DNA of 64,000 nucleotides from Ignavibacteria bacterium (GTDB lineage Bacteria > Bacteroidota > Ignavibacteria > Tepidaquicellales > Tepidaquicellaceae), in NCBI GenBank assembly GCA_016710985.1, contig JADJTX010000015.1, positions 62,001 through 126,000 on the forward strand. Reading direction: 5' to 3'. Shown here piece by piece: positions 1 through 8,949 of this stretch. Each line of letters opens with the position of its first letter. The stretch's first letter is position 1. Under the pieces are notes generated by a model. That model saw nothing but the letters and a program-made list of their open reading frames with translations, was not told where the DNA came from and did no database searches. A program made the position numbers and the translations under genes.

Positions 1-61
1 CAAAGGATGGTTAATTGAGAAAACCGGAATTTTACAGGGACAAAATGTGGCTTCATAAAAA

Positions 62-92
62 TATAAACCCGGAGTCTTGCGGCTCCGGGATT
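62..92 (-). terminator. Rho-independent terminator of the Spy-like gene
   Basis: On the minus strand a 7-bp GC-rich stem (CCCGGAG at 68-74 pairing with CTCCGGG at 83-89) is followed by a T-rich tract. It lies directly downstream of the stop codon of the minus-strand gene ending at 99. The plus strand is also T-rich after the stem, so it could work in both directions. Confidence 0.7.
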
Positions 93-98
93 ATATTT

Positions 99-500
99 TT
101 ATTCTGACTTCTTATGTTTTTTATTTCCTTTATGGTTCTTATGCTTGCTCATGTTTTCTTCCATTTTCTTTATCTGCTCGGCATTTAATATTCCCTGGAG
201 TTGTTTTTTAAATTCATCTCTGCTTTGCATCTTCATTTGTTTACGTGTTTCCTTATCAAGGTTTTTGTACTTTTCTTTATTGGCATCCCTGTTTCTTGCC
301 TTTGTCAGTGCAAGATTATAAACCTGCCTGTACTGGTCATCTGTAAGTGAAAGATTTTTTTTCATTCTGTCTGCCATTTTTGTGGCAAATTCTTCAGGTG
401 TTTTGTTATTCTTTTCACTCTGCTGACTGAATCCGCTTACGGAAATGAAAGCAATGCTAAATAATAGAAATGTTATTGCTAATAGATTTTTAGTTTTCAT
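99..500 (-). CDS. Spy/CpxP-like periplasmic protein (LTxxQ repeats)
   Basis: A 133-residue exported protein. Residues 1-25 form a signal peptide (basic start, hydrophobic core, SGFSQQ cleavage region). The mature part is highly charged and helical, with the motifs LTDDQ near residue 51 and LNAEQ near residue 106. These resemble the LTxxQ motifs of the Spy/CpxP family of ATP-independent periplasmic chaperones and stress sensors. The C-terminus is a Lys/His-rich tail (KHKNHKGNKKHKK) that could bind metal or acidic surfaces. It stands alone on the minus strand with its own terminator. The ATG is preceded by an AT-rich stretch without a clear Shine-Dalgarno. Family placement is inferred from motifs and composition; the exact role is unknown. 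Confidence 0.65.
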   Translation of the reverse strand: MKTKNLLAITFLLFSIAFISVSGFSQQSEKNNKTPEEFATKMADRMKKNLSLTDDQYRQVYNLALTKARNRDANKEKYKNLDKETRKQMKMQSRDEFKKQLQGILNAEQIKKMEENMSKHKNHKGNKKHKKSE

Positions 501-605
501 TTTTTAATTTGTTTACTTAATAAATTATTTTATTTCTGACCGTAGACAAGGTATGTGAGTGATAAGTTTAATTTATACAATAATAATTTCTATGCCTAAA
601 AGAAA

Positions 606-633
606 AGAGCCTCTTAAAAAATTAAGAAGCTCT
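606..633 (-). terminator. Terminator downstream of tRNA-fMet
   Basis: On the minus strand, right after the tRNA 3' end, a 12-bp stem with one mismatch (606-617 against 622-633; AGAGCTTCTTAA-type arm) closes a short T-rich loop and is followed by TTTTCTTTT. This is a typical intrinsic terminator. Confidence 0.75.
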
Positions 634-638
634 TTTTG

Positions 639-711
<73 letters not shown>

Positions 712-850
712 GTATAGTACAAATATAGTAAATTTATTATCTTACATCAATTGCATTCATTGTAAAAAATATTAAATTGATTTTAGAAATTAATAGAATT
801 AATTTTGAAAAATTTCAAACAAATCTTTATATCTAATCTATTCTTAATCA

Positions 851-1600
851 ATGAAAATTATTGTATGCGTTTCATTAGTACCTGACAGCACTACCAAGGT
901 TAAAGTTTCGGATAATAAAAAATCAATTGACGATGCGGGGGTAAGTTATATTTTGAATCCTTATGATGAGTTTGCTGTAGAAGAAGCGTTGAAACTCAAA
1001 GAAAAGTACGGCGGTGAAGTCATAGCCGTTTCCTTCGGTACTGATAAAGCAAAAGAAGCAATTAAGAAAGCATTTCAGATGGGTGCTGATAAAGGAGTTC
1101 TGATAAAATCCCAATCCAGTGATTTTGATTCATTTAATGTCGCAGTGAATCTCTCAGAATATCTGAAAGGACAAAGTGCAGATATAATTTTATTCGGTAA
1201 GCAGTCAATTGATTTTGACGGATTGCTGATACCTTCAATGGTTTCCGAATTAATTAATTTACCGTGTATCAGTGTTGTTGTCAAATTAGACATTGAAAAC
1301 GGAAAAGTAATTGCCGAACGTGAAGTTGAAGGCGGAAAAGAAATCATTGAGTCACAAGCACCGATTGTAATAGGAACTCAGAAAGGAATTAATGAACCCC
1401 GTTATCCGAATTTAAAGAGCATAATGGCTGCAAAGTCAAAACCAATTGAAGAAACTCCTGCTTACTCGAACGAGAATAAAATTGAAATAGTGGAAATGAA
1501 ATTGCCTCCGGCAAAAACAAGCGGTAAAATTTTTACTAACGGAAAAGATGATGTTTCAGAATTAGTCAGGTTACTCAGGGAAGAAGCAAAGGTCATTTAA
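851..1600 (+). CDS. etfB: Electron transfer flavoprotein subunit beta
   Basis: A 249-residue protein, the usual EtfB length. It starts MKIIVCVSLVPDS and carries the typical N-terminal segment with NPYDEFAVEEALKLKE near residue 37. It also has the internal DFDGLLIP segment near residue 120 and the EREVEGG..E.....P.VIGTQKGINEPRYPNLKSIM region near residues 155-190. EtfB binds AMP and pairs with EtfA to carry electrons from acyl-CoA and other dehydrogenases to the quinone pool through ETF:quinone oxidoreductase. It is followed 39 bp later by etfA on the same strand, the usual two-gene arrangement. The upstream 140 bp after the tRNA are AT-rich and probably hold the promoter, but I cannot fix its elements. 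Reading frame intact. Confidence 0.95.
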   Translation: MKIIVCVSLVPDSTTKVKVSDNKKSIDDAGVSYILNPYDEFAVEEALKLKEKYGGEVIAVSFGTDKAKEAIKKAFQMGADKGVLIKSQSSDFDSFNVAVNLSEYLKGQSADIILFGKQSIDFDGLLIPSMVSELINLPCISVVVKLDIENGKVIAEREVEGGKEIIESQAPIVIGTQKGINEPRYPNLKSIMAAKSKPIEETPAYSNENKIEIVEMKLPPAKTSGKIFTNGKDDVSELVRLLREEAKVI

Positions 1601-1639
1601 TTATTTTTTAATAATAAAACATAAGTTTTCGCTAATCAT

Positions 1640-2653
1640 ATGTCAAACAAAATACTAGCATTTGTAGAATCTAAAGACGGTAATTTTAAAAACTCCGCTT
1701 TTGAAGTTGTGGCAGAGGCTAACAAGATTGCCTCCGAGACCGGATCAGAGCTGATTGTTATGGCCATCGGCTCAGATATTGAGTCTCAGGCAAAAAGTCT
1801 TGCGGAATACGGCGCAAATAAATTACTGATCGCCGATCTTAATGAAATAAACAGTAAAAGTTCTGTTTCCGTCTTCAAATACTCTCCGTCTTCCTTTTCA
1901 AAAGTAATAAGTGAAATTGCTAAAACACATAATGCAAATATTGTTATATTATCTGCAACTTCATTAGGAAAGGACATTGCCGGCAGAATAGCAATCAGAA
2001 CAGGATCAGCTGTTTTCAATGATTGTACGGATTTAAAAATTACAGATGGAAAAATAACTGCAACAAGACCTGTATATGCCGGAAAAAGTCTTATAGAAAT
2101 TAAATCTAATTCCGGGAATCTTTTAATTACTTTAAGGCCGAATGTTTTCAAACCACATAAAACAGGCGAAACCGACATTGATGTTGAAAAGATAGATATC
2201 GGGACTTTGAATTTAACCGAATCAGATTTTTCTTCAGTTGTAAAAGAGATCATTGTCAGCAACGAAAAATTAGATGTAGCCGAAGCAGACAGGATCGTAT
2301 CCGGCGGAAGAGGATTGAGAGGACCGGAAAATTTTACCCTTATAGAAAATCTTGCAGCTTCAATAGGAGGGGCAACAGGCGCTTCAAGAGCGGTTGTAGA
2401 TGCAGGCTGGAGACCGCATTCAGAGCAGGTCGGACAGACAGGAAAGACAGTGTCACCGTCTCTTTATATTGCATGCGGTATCAGCGGAGCAATTCAGCAT
2501 TTAGCAGGAATGTCATCATCAAAGTGCATAGTGGCAATAAATAAAGACAAGGACGCCCCTATCTTTCAAATTGCTAATTACGGAATAGTCGGAGATGTAT
2601 TTGAAATCATCCCGGCATTGACGGATGAATTTAAAAAAGTTATGGCGAAATAA
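1640..2653 (+). CDS. etfA: Electron transfer flavoprotein subunit alpha
   Basis: A 337-residue protein. The C-terminal FAD-binding domain is clear from about residue 215: GGRGLRGPENF, then GGATGASRAVVDAGW, QVGQTGKTVSP, YIACGISGAIQHLAGM and INKDKDAPIFQIANYGIVGD, which together form the FAD cradle of the family. The N-terminal half is the less conserved alpha/beta domain that packs against EtfB. It forms the heterodimeric flavoprotein with the gene just upstream, passing electrons from dehydrogenases to the membrane quinone pool. The 39-bp spacing to etfB suggests one transcript. There is no obvious Shine-Dalgarno before the ATG at 1640. Frame intact and length normal. Confidence 0.95.
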   Translation: MSNKILAFVESKDGNFKNSAFEVVAEANKIASETGSELIVMAIGSDIESQAKSLAEYGANKLLIADLNEINSKSSVSVFKYSPSSFSKVISEIAKTHNANIVILSATSLGKDIAGRIAIRTGSAVFNDCTDLKITDGKITATRPVYAGKSLIEIKSNSGNLLITLRPNVFKPHKTGETDIDVEKIDIGTLNLTESDFSSVVKEIIVSNEKLDVAEADRIVSGGRGLRGPENFTLIENLAASIGGATGASRAVVDAGWRPHSEQVGQTGKTVSPSLYIACGISGAIQHLAGMSSSKCIVAINKDKDAPIFQIANYGIVGDVFEIIPALTDEFKKVMAK

Positions 2654-2746
2654 ATATTATTTGTGTCTGTAATTTATATTGTAAATACGAAACTTTTACT
2701 TTAGCTTGGCAGTAATTAATTAACAAACAAAAGATTTTAATTATAA

Positions 2747-3400
2747 ATGGATAACTCTCAGGATACCATACAGGTAGACATATTCGGACTTTCTTTAACA
2801 CCTTCCATCAGCGGCGGAGGATATGCAATCATTCTTAAAGAAATTTCCGGCAACAGGCGATTACCAATCATCATCGGTCAATACGAAGCTCAGTCAATTG
2901 CTTTAGAACTCGAAGGCATAAAACCGCCGAGACCTCTTACACACGATCTTCTGAAAGAAGTGATTGAGGTTTTCGGATACTCCGTAAATTATATTGTAAT
3001 TAATGAGCTTAGAGACTCTACATTTTACGCAAAAATAAAATTTGATTCTTCAAGCATTGAGGAAATGGATGCAAGACCTTCGGATGCTATTGCCATCGCT
3101 CTGAAATTTTCATCGCCTATTTATGTGAGCTCGGATATTATGGATGAAGTAGGATTTGTACCTGAATTCGACGAACAGGTCCTTCCGAAACAGGAAAATG
3201 AATTTGAAGAGGCTGAGGAGGGTATCAATCCTGAACAGATTAAATCAAAACCCGTGGAGACAAAAAATCTTTCCAATAAAGAGAAAAAACTGGTTCAGCT
3301 GAGAAATGATCTCGATGAAGCAATAACTAAGGAAGATTACGAAAAAGCAGCGCAGCTCAGGGACGAAATAAAAAAAATGGAAATATCAAACCTGAATTAA
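2747..3400 (+). CDS. Bifunctional nuclease family (DUF151) protein with C-terminal UVR motif
   Basis: A 217-residue protein. Residues about 5-135 match the bifunctional nuclease (BFN/DUF151) domain, with IIIGQYEAQSIALELEG, RPLTHDLL and ARPSDAIAIALKF as recognisable conserved blocks. A charged linker follows. The last 40 residues (LVQLRNDLDEAITKEDYEKA, then AQLRDEI) form a UvrB/UvrC-type UVR helical hairpin, a protein-protein interaction motif. BFN-plus-UVR proteins are common in Bacteroidota, Chlorobi and relatives; their biochemical role is not well defined despite the nuclease name. It lies between etfA and a small outer-membrane protein, all on the plus strand, but with about 90 bp upstream it may have its own promoter. 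Confidence 0.85.
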   Translation: MDNSQDTIQVDIFGLSLTPSISGGGYAIILKEISGNRRLPIIIGQYEAQSIALELEGIKPPRPLTHDLLKEVIEVFGYSVNYIVINELRDSTFYAKIKFDSSSIEEMDARPSDAIAIALKFSSPIYVSSDIMDEVGFVPEFDEQVLPKQENEFEEAEEGINPEQIKSKPVETKNLSNKEKKLVQLRNDLDEAITKEDYEKAAQLRDEIKKMEISNLN

Positions 3401-3445
3401 TAAGTTATCTTTTCATGAATATTTTGTAAACTAAAATAATACTAA

Positions 3446-4009
3446 GTGAAAAAATTTTTTTTTATTGTGACATTATTACTGGCAGCTTTTTCAAATATAT
3501 CATACTCGCAATTTTTACCCAATCTGAAACTGAATCATCAATCTAACAACTCTGCTAAATTAAAATCACCTATAAAATTAAATTCACTTCCGTCTTCCGG
3601 AGCAAGTGTCGGATTTAATCTTGGGTTTGGGATCATAGAAAGCGAAGTTGCTTTTGCACTCGGTGCTTTTGCTGAGCTGAAGGCAGACGACTTTGCATTT
3701 GTACCGCAGGCAAATTACTGGAACGGTTCAGATCAGTCAAACTTTGAACTTGCCGGACTCGCAAGATTTTATTTATCAAAGAAACGTCTGATACCGTATC
3801 TTGACGGCGGCCTTGGAGTTAATTTTTATAATTCAGATAAAGATGATTTTACAAAGTTAAGCATTATTGCCGGCGGAGGGGTTGAACTCACGAATCTGGG
3901 CACTTCGTTCAACTTACTGTTTGACGGTAAATATAAACTGATCGTAAATGACGGCGGTAATTTGTCCTGTTTTATCTTTACAGTCGGTATGAAGTTTCCT
4001 TTCAGATAA
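3446..4009 (+). CDS. Small outer-membrane beta-barrel protein, hypothetical
   Basis: 187 residues from a GTG start at 3446. The first 22 residues are a signal peptide (KKFFFIVTLLLAAFSNISYS). After a short Asn/Ser/Lys-rich segment the rest alternates polar and hydrophobic residues with many Gly and aromatics, including GFNLGFGI, ELAGLARFYLSKKRLIPYLDGG and the C-terminal FTVGMKFPF. An aromatic terminal residue region and the spacing of putative strands fit an 8-stranded OmpW/OmpA-like barrel. It resembles generic outer membrane beta-barrel domain proteins, but I see no motif that names a function. It is isolated by 45 bp upstream and 70 bp downstream. Confidence 0.65.
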   Translation: MKKFFFIVTLLLAAFSNISYSQFLPNLKLNHQSNNSAKLKSPIKLNSLPSSGASVGFNLGFGIIESEVAFALGAFAELKADDFAFVPQANYWNGSDQSNFELAGLARFYLSKKRLIPYLDGGLGVNFYNSDKDDFTKLSIIAGGGVELTNLGTSFNLLFDGKYKLIVNDGGNLSCFIFTVGMKFPFR

Positions 4010-4078
4010 AATCCTGATCAGGCAGAAGTATATTGCGTAAAGGAATAATTCTTTTACGCTTTTTTATTTTAATTGTGA

Positions 4079-4817
4079 ATGAATAATTTATTAATTGATA
4101 TCGGTAATTCCGATGTAAAAGTGGGTGTCGGCAGACCGGGGATCTTAGAAATAAAATTCAACGGAAGATTTTCTTATTCAAAGAGAAATTTTAAAAAAGA
4201 CTTAACAGTTAATTTCGACAAACTTAATTTAACAAAAAAGACTTTCATCAACATCGGTATTTCAGCTTTAAAAGATGCAGATAATAATTATTTAAATAAA
4301 TTTTTTCAGAGTGAGTTTAATTTAAAGCCTGTTTTTGTAAGCAGGGATATGAGTCTTCCCATAAAAATAAATTATTCAGCAGGACTTGGCAATGACAGGA
4401 TATGCAATGCTGTGGCTGCTGTGAGGATGTATGGTAAAAATAATATTCTCATAATAGACTTCGGAACGGCAACTACATACACAATGGTTTCGGGTAAAGT
4501 CTTAACAGGCGGAATGATCTCACCGGGGGATAAAGACTTCCCTTCTTTCATTAACTGAAAGACATCACTTCCTGAAATTGAACTCAATTTTCCAAATGCC
4601 GTCTTTTGCAAAAATACAGGAGACAATATTAAAGCAGGTGTTTTATATCAGGCACTTTATTCAGCAGAAAGGGTAATTCTTGAATCTAAAAAAAGTATGG
4701 GAAATTATTTGTTGTTGCAACAGGCGGTTATTCGAAATTAATTTCTGTAAGAACAAAATTGATAAATACAGTTGAGAGGCATCTGGTTTTAAAAGGAATT
4801 AATTTCATCATCTCATG
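4079..4817 (+). pseudogene. coaX: Type III pantothenate kinase, frameshifted
   Basis: Type III pantothenate kinase phosphorylates pantothenate in the first step of coenzyme A synthesis. The first 150 residues are clear: DIGNSDVKVGVG is the phosphate-binding DxGNT/S motif at the N-terminus, NDRICNAVAAVRMYG is the conserved central segment, IIDFGTATTYT carries the catalytic Asp, and GGMISPG follows. The open frame stops at 4558. The rest is recoverable by changing frame three times: near 4528-4534 (IKTSLLSLTER), near 4563 (TSLPEIELNFPNAVF...GDNIKAGVLYQALYS) and in the A7 run at 4688-4694 (YGKLFVVATGGYSKLI). It then reaches a TGA at 4815-4817 that overlaps the ATG of the next gene. The clean continuation argues for sequence errors or very recent decay. 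Confidence 0.85.
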
Positions 4818-5237
4818 ATAAAAATCTTAACGAAGGAAATTGTAATTTCTACCAACGGGAACTGTGACATAAAGAACATCACGGAAAGCGTGCAGACAGT
4901 TTTAAAAGACAGTAAAATGAATGAAGGAAGCTGTACTGTATTTTCAATCGGTTCGACAGCTTCTGTAACAACCATCGAATATGAGCCCGGACTCATAAAA
5001 GATCTTCCTAAAGTTCTTGAAAAATTAATTCCTGCATACTCAAAATATCATCATAACGAAACCTGGGGAGATCATAACGGACATTCACATATCCGGTCCT
5101 CCATCATTGGCACTTCACTTACAGTTCCTTTTGTAAAAAACGAACTGATTCTCGGTACCTGGCAGCAGATCGTATTAATTGATTTTGACAACAGAAAACG
5201 AACAAGAAGAATAGCTGTTCAGCTGACCGGAGAATGA
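4815..5237 (+). CDS. YjbQ/UPF0047 family protein
   Basis: A 140-residue protein of the YjbQ family (UPF0047, annotated as secondary thiamine-phosphate synthase enzyme). The conserved core is visible: NEGSCTVFSIGSTASVTTIEYEP near residue 36, then HHNETWGDHNGHSHIRSSIIGTS with the clustered His residues, and ILGTWQQIVLIDFDNRKRTR at the end. The fold is a small beta sandwich; a weak thiamine-phosphate synthase activity is reported for the E. coli member, and the physiological role is uncertain. Its ATG overlaps the reconstructed coaX stop (ATGA) and its own stop overlaps the next ATG at 5234, so the three genes are translationally coupled. Intact. Confidence 0.85.
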   Translation: MIKILTKEIVISTNGNCDIKNITESVQTVLKDSKMNEGSCTVFSIGSTASVTTIEYEPGLIKDLPKVLEKLIPAYSKYHHNETWGDHNGHSHIRSSIIGTSLTVPFVKNELILGTWQQIVLIDFDNRKRTRRIAVQLTGE

Positions 5238-6477
5238 AGTTTAATAATTTGAAAACGAAAATAGTAATTTTTCTTGTCATACTCGTAACCATTGCTTTAA
5301 GAGTGTATGATATCGAACAGAAGAACCTCTGGTTTGATGAAGTATATTCCTGGAAGATCGCGCAGGGCAGCATTGTACAGATCGTGAGCGAGACATCGGG
5401 AGACATTCACCCGCCATTCTATTATATTATCTTAAAATTCTGGATGCAGATTGGCTACAGTCAAAGCCGGCTTACTTTATTCAGTATTTACAATTCTAGC
5501 TTTATACACACATTACTTTGCATTGTTAATTTTATTCACAGAGCTGATCCTGATTATCATATTTTACTATTTTCAAAATACCGGCAAGAAGACTTTAAAA
5601 GATACCTGCTCTATTTCCTCTTAGTAAACATTTTATATATTCCATGGTATCCCGTTTTTATGCAGCAGGTATCAAAAGGGCAGCCGTGGAGAAAAGGTCA
5701 GACTATAATGGAAATAGGTAACAGCATTCTTGATTATTTCAAAGATATCTTTCTCAGCATTTATTTTAATTTTGAAAGCAATGCCGTTTTTATTTTTCCA
5801 TATTCTTCAGCATTATCTTAGTAACTTTTTTAATTTTCTCTCTGTTAAAAATTATCAATTCCGGAACATTCTTTACAGATAGGCAAAACTCCATAATATT
5901 ATTATTTTGCATTCCCTTTTTAATCGCAGTCATAATATCTCTCAGACAAAGCATAGTACTGTCCCGTTATCTCAGTATTCTGCTGCCCTATCTTTTCATA
6001 ATGTTAGTTTATTTCTCTTTTAAGTTATATCAGTCAAGAACCGCTATTGTAGTAACTATATTTGTTTTAATGACAAGCATTTACGGAACATATCTGAATT
6101 ACAATAACAATTTTAAGAATAATGACTACCGAAAGGTAATTTCCTACATTGAAAACAATTTCAATCCGGGAGACGGGATCATAGTGGAGCCGCATTTCAT
6201 GGGATGGAGCATAAATTATCATCTTAAACACAGCAATTCAAATTTAAAAGAGCCCGACATTCTGGGCTGGGATCTTAACATGCAGCTGAATTCGCTGAAG
6301 GAAAAAACTGATCTCAATAAGTTATGGTTCGTTCTTGATTACAGTGCACTTGGACAGAACAATTATGATTCACTGCCTGCGCTGATGAGTGAATTAGGTT
6401 ATAAAAGAGAAAATGAAAAATCTTTCTACATTATACCTGCAAAAGTGAATGTTGAATATTATGTTAAATCTTTTTAG
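5234..6477 (+). pseudogene. GT-C (PMT/ArnT-like) membrane glycosyltransferase, broken and internally shortened
   Basis: The start (ATG at 5234 overlapping the yjbQ stop) gives a first transmembrane helix. It is followed by the GT-C loop RVYDIEQKNLWFDEVYSW with the Asp-Glu pair typical of PMT/ArnT-like lipid-linked sugar transferases, then SGDIHPPFYYIILKFW. After SQSRL the frame shifts (the other frame reads ILALYTHYFALLILFTELIL, a typical GT-C helix) and then returns to RYLLYFLLVNILYIPWYPVF. A stop at 5821 is bypassed by a further shift; the continuation reads LSRYLSILLPYLFIMLVYF and runs to 6477. Between the first loop and YTHYF only about 20 residues remain where family members have several helices, so I infer an internal deletion. 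The likely substrate (polyprenyl-phosphate sugar) is known for the family, not shown here. Confidence 0.7.
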
Positions 6478-6603
6478 AAATTAAACACGATCAGGTAATG
6501 ATATGATAATATTTTCGAGCGCTTTTTATTAATTCTTTATCTTTATTTTTACCTATAAAAGTCTTAATTTCAATTAAATAAAATACATTTCAAACTAATT
6601 TAA

Positions 6604-8727
6604 ATGATCCCAAAACTTAAGAATTTATTTACCAAATCCGGCTACCGGTCAGTTTCAAAATTTTCTTTTCTGCTTTCTTTACTTGCTCTATTCATCATAA
6701 TTTCCGCATTTTATTCTCCTCTGGACATACAGGACGATGTAAATAACAAGTATACCAATGTCGGGAACATCGCATTAACTGTTACAAATTACGGCACCAT
6801 AGGAAATGGATTTGCGGCATTTCCCACACAGCCTTCCTGCCAGTATCCGATAGGCTCGGGTATAGAAAACCTGTTTGTCGGGGGAATTTGGATCGGTGGT
6901 GTAAAGAACGGTGATATAAGGGTTACAACCGCTGCAGTGGATGTATCTTCTTTAAGCAGAAGCGAAGGTTTTGAATTCACAAATGCACCCGGCTCGGGAA
7001 TAACAGAAAGGTCGTCATTACAGACTTCCCCTAATTTCAGACCTGATGCGGTCTCTCATCAGGACTTTGTAAGCGAATTCTTTGACACAAATCTTACAGC
7101 CGGAGGAACGGTAATTCAGAATCATGTTCCAATGGGATTCAAAGTGCTGCTCGAATCTTACTGTTATAATTTTAATTTTGCAAATAACTGGGTAATACTA
7201 AACTATAAGATCGTAAACATAGGCTACAGAAGTGACAACGCGCCGATAGACAGCATTTATGTCGGAATGTGGTGTGACGGTGTCGTAAGAAATACAAACA
7301 TTTCGCCTCCCGTCGGATCTGCATTCTACAGCAAAGGCGCAGACGGTTATGACAGTACTTACAGAATGGCTTACGAATACGACTACAACGGAGACCCGGG
7401 TTTTACTGACAGCTACGTTGCTTTTAAATTTCTCGGTATAAGTCCGAGACCGGCGCAGGAAAACATAAATGACAAGACTCACTTTACAATATGGCAGTTT
7501 AGAAATACTACAGACCCGCTCTATTTTTCACCTACAGTTGATAATAATTCTTCACCGGACGGAGCAGGTAAATATCAGAAACTTCAGGGATATCTGAAAA
7601 CAAATCCGAACGACTCAATTGATAATCCGACTGTTATTCCATCAAGATTAGATGTACTCAGACATACTCCGAGCAACAGATCTACATTGGTATCATACGG
7701 ACCTGTGAGAACCCAGAACAACGGAAGTTATTCCTTAAGATATTTACAGGATACTATCAACGCTGTGTTTGCTGTTGTCTGCGCAAAGAAATCCGGAACG
7801 GCTCCTACTCCATGGGATTCATCTTATCAGAGAAATAATTTAAATGTTGCGGCAAGCTGGGCGCAGAGCGCTTATGATAACGGATACAGACTCCCCTCCC
7901 CTCCCGATATTCCAATTGTTAAGACTGAGCTTGGCGATAAAAGAGTCACATTATACTGGGCTGCAAATGCGGAGAAGTCAGTTGATCCGATCTCCAACAT
8001 AGAAGACTTTGAAGGTTACAATATTTACAGAACTAATCCCGGATCAGATCTGACATTAAATCAGGATCTGACAAGTCTGCTGAAAGTTGTCGGGACATTT
8101 GACAGTGCGCATAATAATGTTGGAAATAATACAGGATTTAATTTCATAAAGATGGCATCGCCGAAATATTTTGACGGAGATACAACGCCTTACTATTATA
8201 AATTTGATTTCCCGAATCAGCTCAACGGATTTCAGTATGTGTTTTCAGTGACAGCTTTTGATAAAGGGGACATTACGCAAAATCTCGGATCTCTTGAAAG
8301 CTCAATATTAGGGAACACACAGAGAATTGTCATAGGTACGCCTGCGAACAATGATGCAAGCGCGGAAGTCGGAGTATATCCGAATCCATATTACGGCAGC
8401 GCAGTCTGGGACGGAGCCGGGAATAAAAAAGAATATCTGAGAAAAATTTATTTTTATAATCTTCCATCAAAATGTGAGATCACGGTTTGGTCGCTTTCTG
8501 GAGATCTTGTTGACCAGTTTGAACATGATGCGGCAACATATAACGGCGGTGAAATAGAGTGGTTCAATACTTATTCAGACGGCACGCAAAAGTTTGCCGG
8601 CGGAGAACACGCGTGGGATCTGATCACAGACAGCGAACAGGCAATAGCAACAGGGCTTTATCTTTTTACTGTTGAAGATCTGAACTCGGGAGATGTGAAG
8701 AAGGGTAAGTTTTTGATTGTTAAATAG
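6604..8727 (+). CDS. Large secreted protein with C-terminal sorting-type domain
   Basis: A 707-residue exported protein. Residues 20-42 are a hydrophobic signal/anchor helix (SFLLSLLALFIIISAFY). The central part is rich in Gly, Asn, Thr and aromatic residues and contains a segment (TELGDKRVTLYWAANAEKS, near residue 440) like a fibronectin type III-like domain. The last 80 residues (VGVYPNPYYG..., ending KKGKFLIVK) form a beta-sandwich of the T9SS type A / FlgD-Ig-like sorting class, although the usual YPNPFNP is here YPNPYYG. Proteins of this architecture are abundant and uncharacterised in Ignavibacteria-like genomes. I infer export through the Sec system and then T9SS to the cell surface. 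Enzymatic motifs were not seen. Confidence 0.65.
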   Translation: MIPKLKNLFTKSGYRSVSKFSFLLSLLALFIIISAFYSPLDIQDDVNNKYTNVGNIALTVTNYGTIGNGFAAFPTQPSCQYPIGSGIENLFVGGIWIGGVKNGDIRVTTAAVDVSSLSRSEGFEFTNAPGSGITERSSLQTSPNFRPDAVSHQDFVSEFFDTNLTAGGTVIQNHVPMGFKVLLESYCYNFNFANNWVILNYKIVNIGYRSDNAPIDSIYVGMWCDGVVRNTNISPPVGSAFYSKGADGYDSTYRMAYEYDYNGDPGFTDSYVAFKFLGISPRPAQENINDKTHFTIWQFRNTTDPLYFSPTVDNNSSPDGAGKYQKLQGYLKTNPNDSIDNPTVIPSRLDVLRHTPSNRSTLVSYGPVRTQNNGSYSLRYLQDTINAVFAVVCAKKSGTAPTPWDSSYQRNNLNVAASWAQSAYDNGYRLPSPPDIPIVKTELGDKRVTLYWAANAEKSVDPISNIEDFEGYNIYRTNPGSDLTLNQDLTSLLKVVGTFDSAHNNVGNNTGFNFIKMASPKYFDGDTTPYYYKFDFPNQLNGFQYVFSVTAFDKGDITQNLGSLESSILGNTQRIVIGTPANNDASAEVGVYPNPYYGSAVWDGAGNKKEYLRKIYFYNLPSKCEITVWSLSGDLVDQFEHDAATYNGGEIEWFNTYSDGTQKFAGGEHAWDLITDSEQAIATGLYLFTVEDLNSGDVKKGKFLIVK

Positions 8728-8766
8728 TTAATCGATTGATTGGTTGATTGGTTAATCGGTTAAATT
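8727..8766 (+). repeat. 8-bp tandem array, five copies
   Basis: Five degenerate 8-bp units of the type gttaatcg / attgattg / gttgattg / gttaatcg / gttaaatt. The array begins at the last base of the preceding stop codon. It is roughly complementary to the array at 8847-8894. Confidence 0.8.
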
Positions 8767-8846
8767 GTGAAATATTCAAATCGTTTCGATGATTTGAATT
8801 GAAATAGAATTGAAATGAAAATATATACAACCAATAATTTTTTATA

Positions 8847-8894
8847 AACCAGTTAACTAAGTAACTAATTAACCAATTAACCATTTAACCAATA
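8847..8894 (+). repeat. 8-bp tandem array, six copies (inverted relative to 8727-8766)
   Basis: Six 8-bp units: aaccagtt, aactaagt, aactaatt, aaccaatt, aaccattt, aaccaata. The reverse complement of the unit (aattggtt) matches the phase of the array 80 bp upstream, so the two arrays could pair as an imperfect hairpin or serve as a recombination substrate. It lies in the 222-bp gap before the next gene. Confidence 0.8.
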
Positions 8895-8949
8895 ACTGTT
8901 CAACCAAATATAAATTCAGAAAATACATTTAAATAATAAATAATACATT

